A stretch of DNA of 43,298 nt from a bacterium (lineage in GTDB: Bacteria; Armatimonadota; Chthonomonadetes; Chthonomonadales; Chthonomonadaceae): the NCBI GenBank assembly GCA_021777995.1, contig JAJYCW010000021.1, positions 1 to 43,298 on the forward strand, written 5' to 3'. The position numbers and the translations under genes are program-made. Under the pieces are notes generated by a model that searched no databases, was not told the origin of the DNA, and saw nothing but the letters and a program-made list of their open reading frames with translations. Shown one piece after another: positions 42,879 through 43,298 of the stretch (the first letter of the stretch is position 1; every line of letters begins with the position of its first letter).

Positions 42879-42980
42879 CTTGTTGGTGCTGCTCACGGTG
42901 AATGACCTCACCCCCGGTGCTATGCACCGACCCCTCTCCCGGGCACTCGCGGCGCTCGTTGAGCGAGGGGTGCAGAGGGG
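42879..42980. repeat. 102-bp tandem repeat, unit 1
   Basis: Begins CTTGTTGGTGCTGCTCACG and ends GAGCGAGGGGTGCAGAGGGG. It contains GACCTCACCCCCGGTGC, then ACCGACCCCTCTCCCGGGCA. The outer CCCCTCT and AGAGGGG can pair. It differs from unit 2 at about ten of 102 positions. Open frames in both directions across it are by-products of the repeat. Confidence 0.9.
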
Positions 42981-43082
42981 CTTGTTGGTGCTGCTCACGT
43001 GGCGTGACCTCACCCCCGGTGCTCCGCACCGACCCCTCTCCCGGGCACTCGCTTTGCTCGTTGAGCGAGGGGTGTAGAGGGG
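42981..43082. repeat. 102-bp tandem repeat, unit 2
   Basis: Head-to-tail with unit 1, same length. Variable places are around the fourth G of CTCACG, the GCT(AT/CC)GCACC triplet, CGC(GGC/TTT)GCTCG and GTG(C/T)AGAGG. The array then stops and the sequence changes. Confidence 0.9.
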
Positions 43083-43122
43083 TTTGTTGTGGGCGAAAAG
43101 TAAGCGTCGTTGCTGCATTGTG

Positions 43123-43164
43123 CCCCTCTCCCGAAGGAGCGCTAGCGACTGGGAGGGAGAGGGG
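43123..43164. repeat. Inverted-repeat element within the array
   Basis: CCCCTCTCCC (43123-43132) and GGGAGAGGGG (43155-43164) are perfect complements around 22 bases that include AGCGCT and GCTAGC. Sequence after it (GGGGTGAGGT near 43176-43185) is the reverse complement of the ACCTCACCCC of the tandem units, so this part looks like an inverted copy. No protein is encoded. Confidence 0.75.
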
Positions 43165-43229
43165 AATGACCGCAGGTCATGGGGTGAGGTTCTTTGGGCG
43201 AGGGGTGCAGAGTGCGCACGTTCAACAGC

Positions 43230-43298
43230 CTGTTGGCGCTGCTCACGTGGCGTGACCTCACCCCCGGTGCTCCGCACCGACCCCTCTCCCGGGCACTG
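43230..43298. repeat. Third copy of the 102-bp repeat, cut by the window edge
   Basis: CCTGTTGGCGCTGCTCACG followed by TGGCGTGACCTCACCCCC, then the CCGCACCGACCCCTCTCCC stretch, matches unit 2 to the end of the window. The array continues to the right. Confidence 0.85.

Noticed and set aside
42756..43277. 173-codon open frame on the minus strand at the right end
   Set aside because: It runs across the tandem repeats; the protein is a by-product of the repeat, with repeated peptide blocks and no start support.
42879..43298. CRISPR array
   Set aside because: Units are 102 bp, directly adjacent with no spacers, and no cas genes are present.

Overview
The window most likely comes from a member of the Armatimonadota. 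Three genes begin with a type IV prepilin leader running into the FPVFAQARE(K/Q)AR segment, and two of them end with the H-X9-DG motif. I associate this combination with Armatimonadota (also seen in Planctomycetes). The organism is a diderm, because an almost complete lipid A/Kdo pathway is present, and it carries a flagellar regulatory cluster and a complex I gene pair. Base composition is moderate, and TTG and GTG starts with good ribosome binding sites are frequent.

Layout, left to right. 1-871: the C-terminal end of mreB and a secreted SLH-like protein. 943-5271: a tight five-gene set of a zinc-finger membrane protein, a 'quinate 5-dehydrogenase'-type protein, an SCP2 domain protein, an APC permease and an acyl-ACP-reductase-like oxidoreductase that keeps the catalytic Cys. 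5400-6505: nuoB-nuoI. 6584-8077 (minus): a secreted DUF2961/GH172 protein. 8400-9687: an ANTAR response regulator and maf. 10164-13061: two prepilin-like genes, each followed by tiny membrane or lipoprotein genes, and each preceded by a near-consensus promoter and a 183-nt leader ending in a terminator-like hairpin. 13778-17181: a divergent ClpS, an RDD membrane protein and a 698-residue membrane protein of unknown role. 17436-18326: a third prepilin-like gene with a strong terminator. 18545-21721: flhG, a small membrane protein, fliA, a FlgM-like small protein and a coiled-coil/HTH protein. 21837-24514: a PrsA/SurA-like lipoprotein and mazG.

From 24511 to 42657 everything is on the minus strand and builds the outer leaflet. 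The operon lpxD-lpxC-fabZ-lpxA-lpxB-msbA-DUF374-waaA-lpxK-lpxL-GT9-GT4-GT4 covers UDP-GlcNAc acylation, deacetylation, disaccharide formation, 4'-phosphorylation, Kdo transfer, late acylation, flipping and the first core sugars. A second operon, kdsA-gmd-rmd-kdsD, makes Kdo precursors and a GDP-6-deoxyhexose, probably GDP-rhamnose. The UDP-diacylglucosamine hydrolase (LpxH/LpxI/LpxG), KdsB and KdsC are not in the window. LpxB carries an internal insertion.

The right end (42879-43298) is a GC-rich intergenic repeat block: two tandem 102-bp units, an inverted-repeat element and a third unit running off the edge. The most unusual observations are the matched leader RNAs of the two prepilin genes, the acyl-ACP-reductase-like/SCP2/permease cluster, the missing LpxH-type step with the LpxB insertion, and a short glycosyltransferase-like remnant near 28.6 kb.
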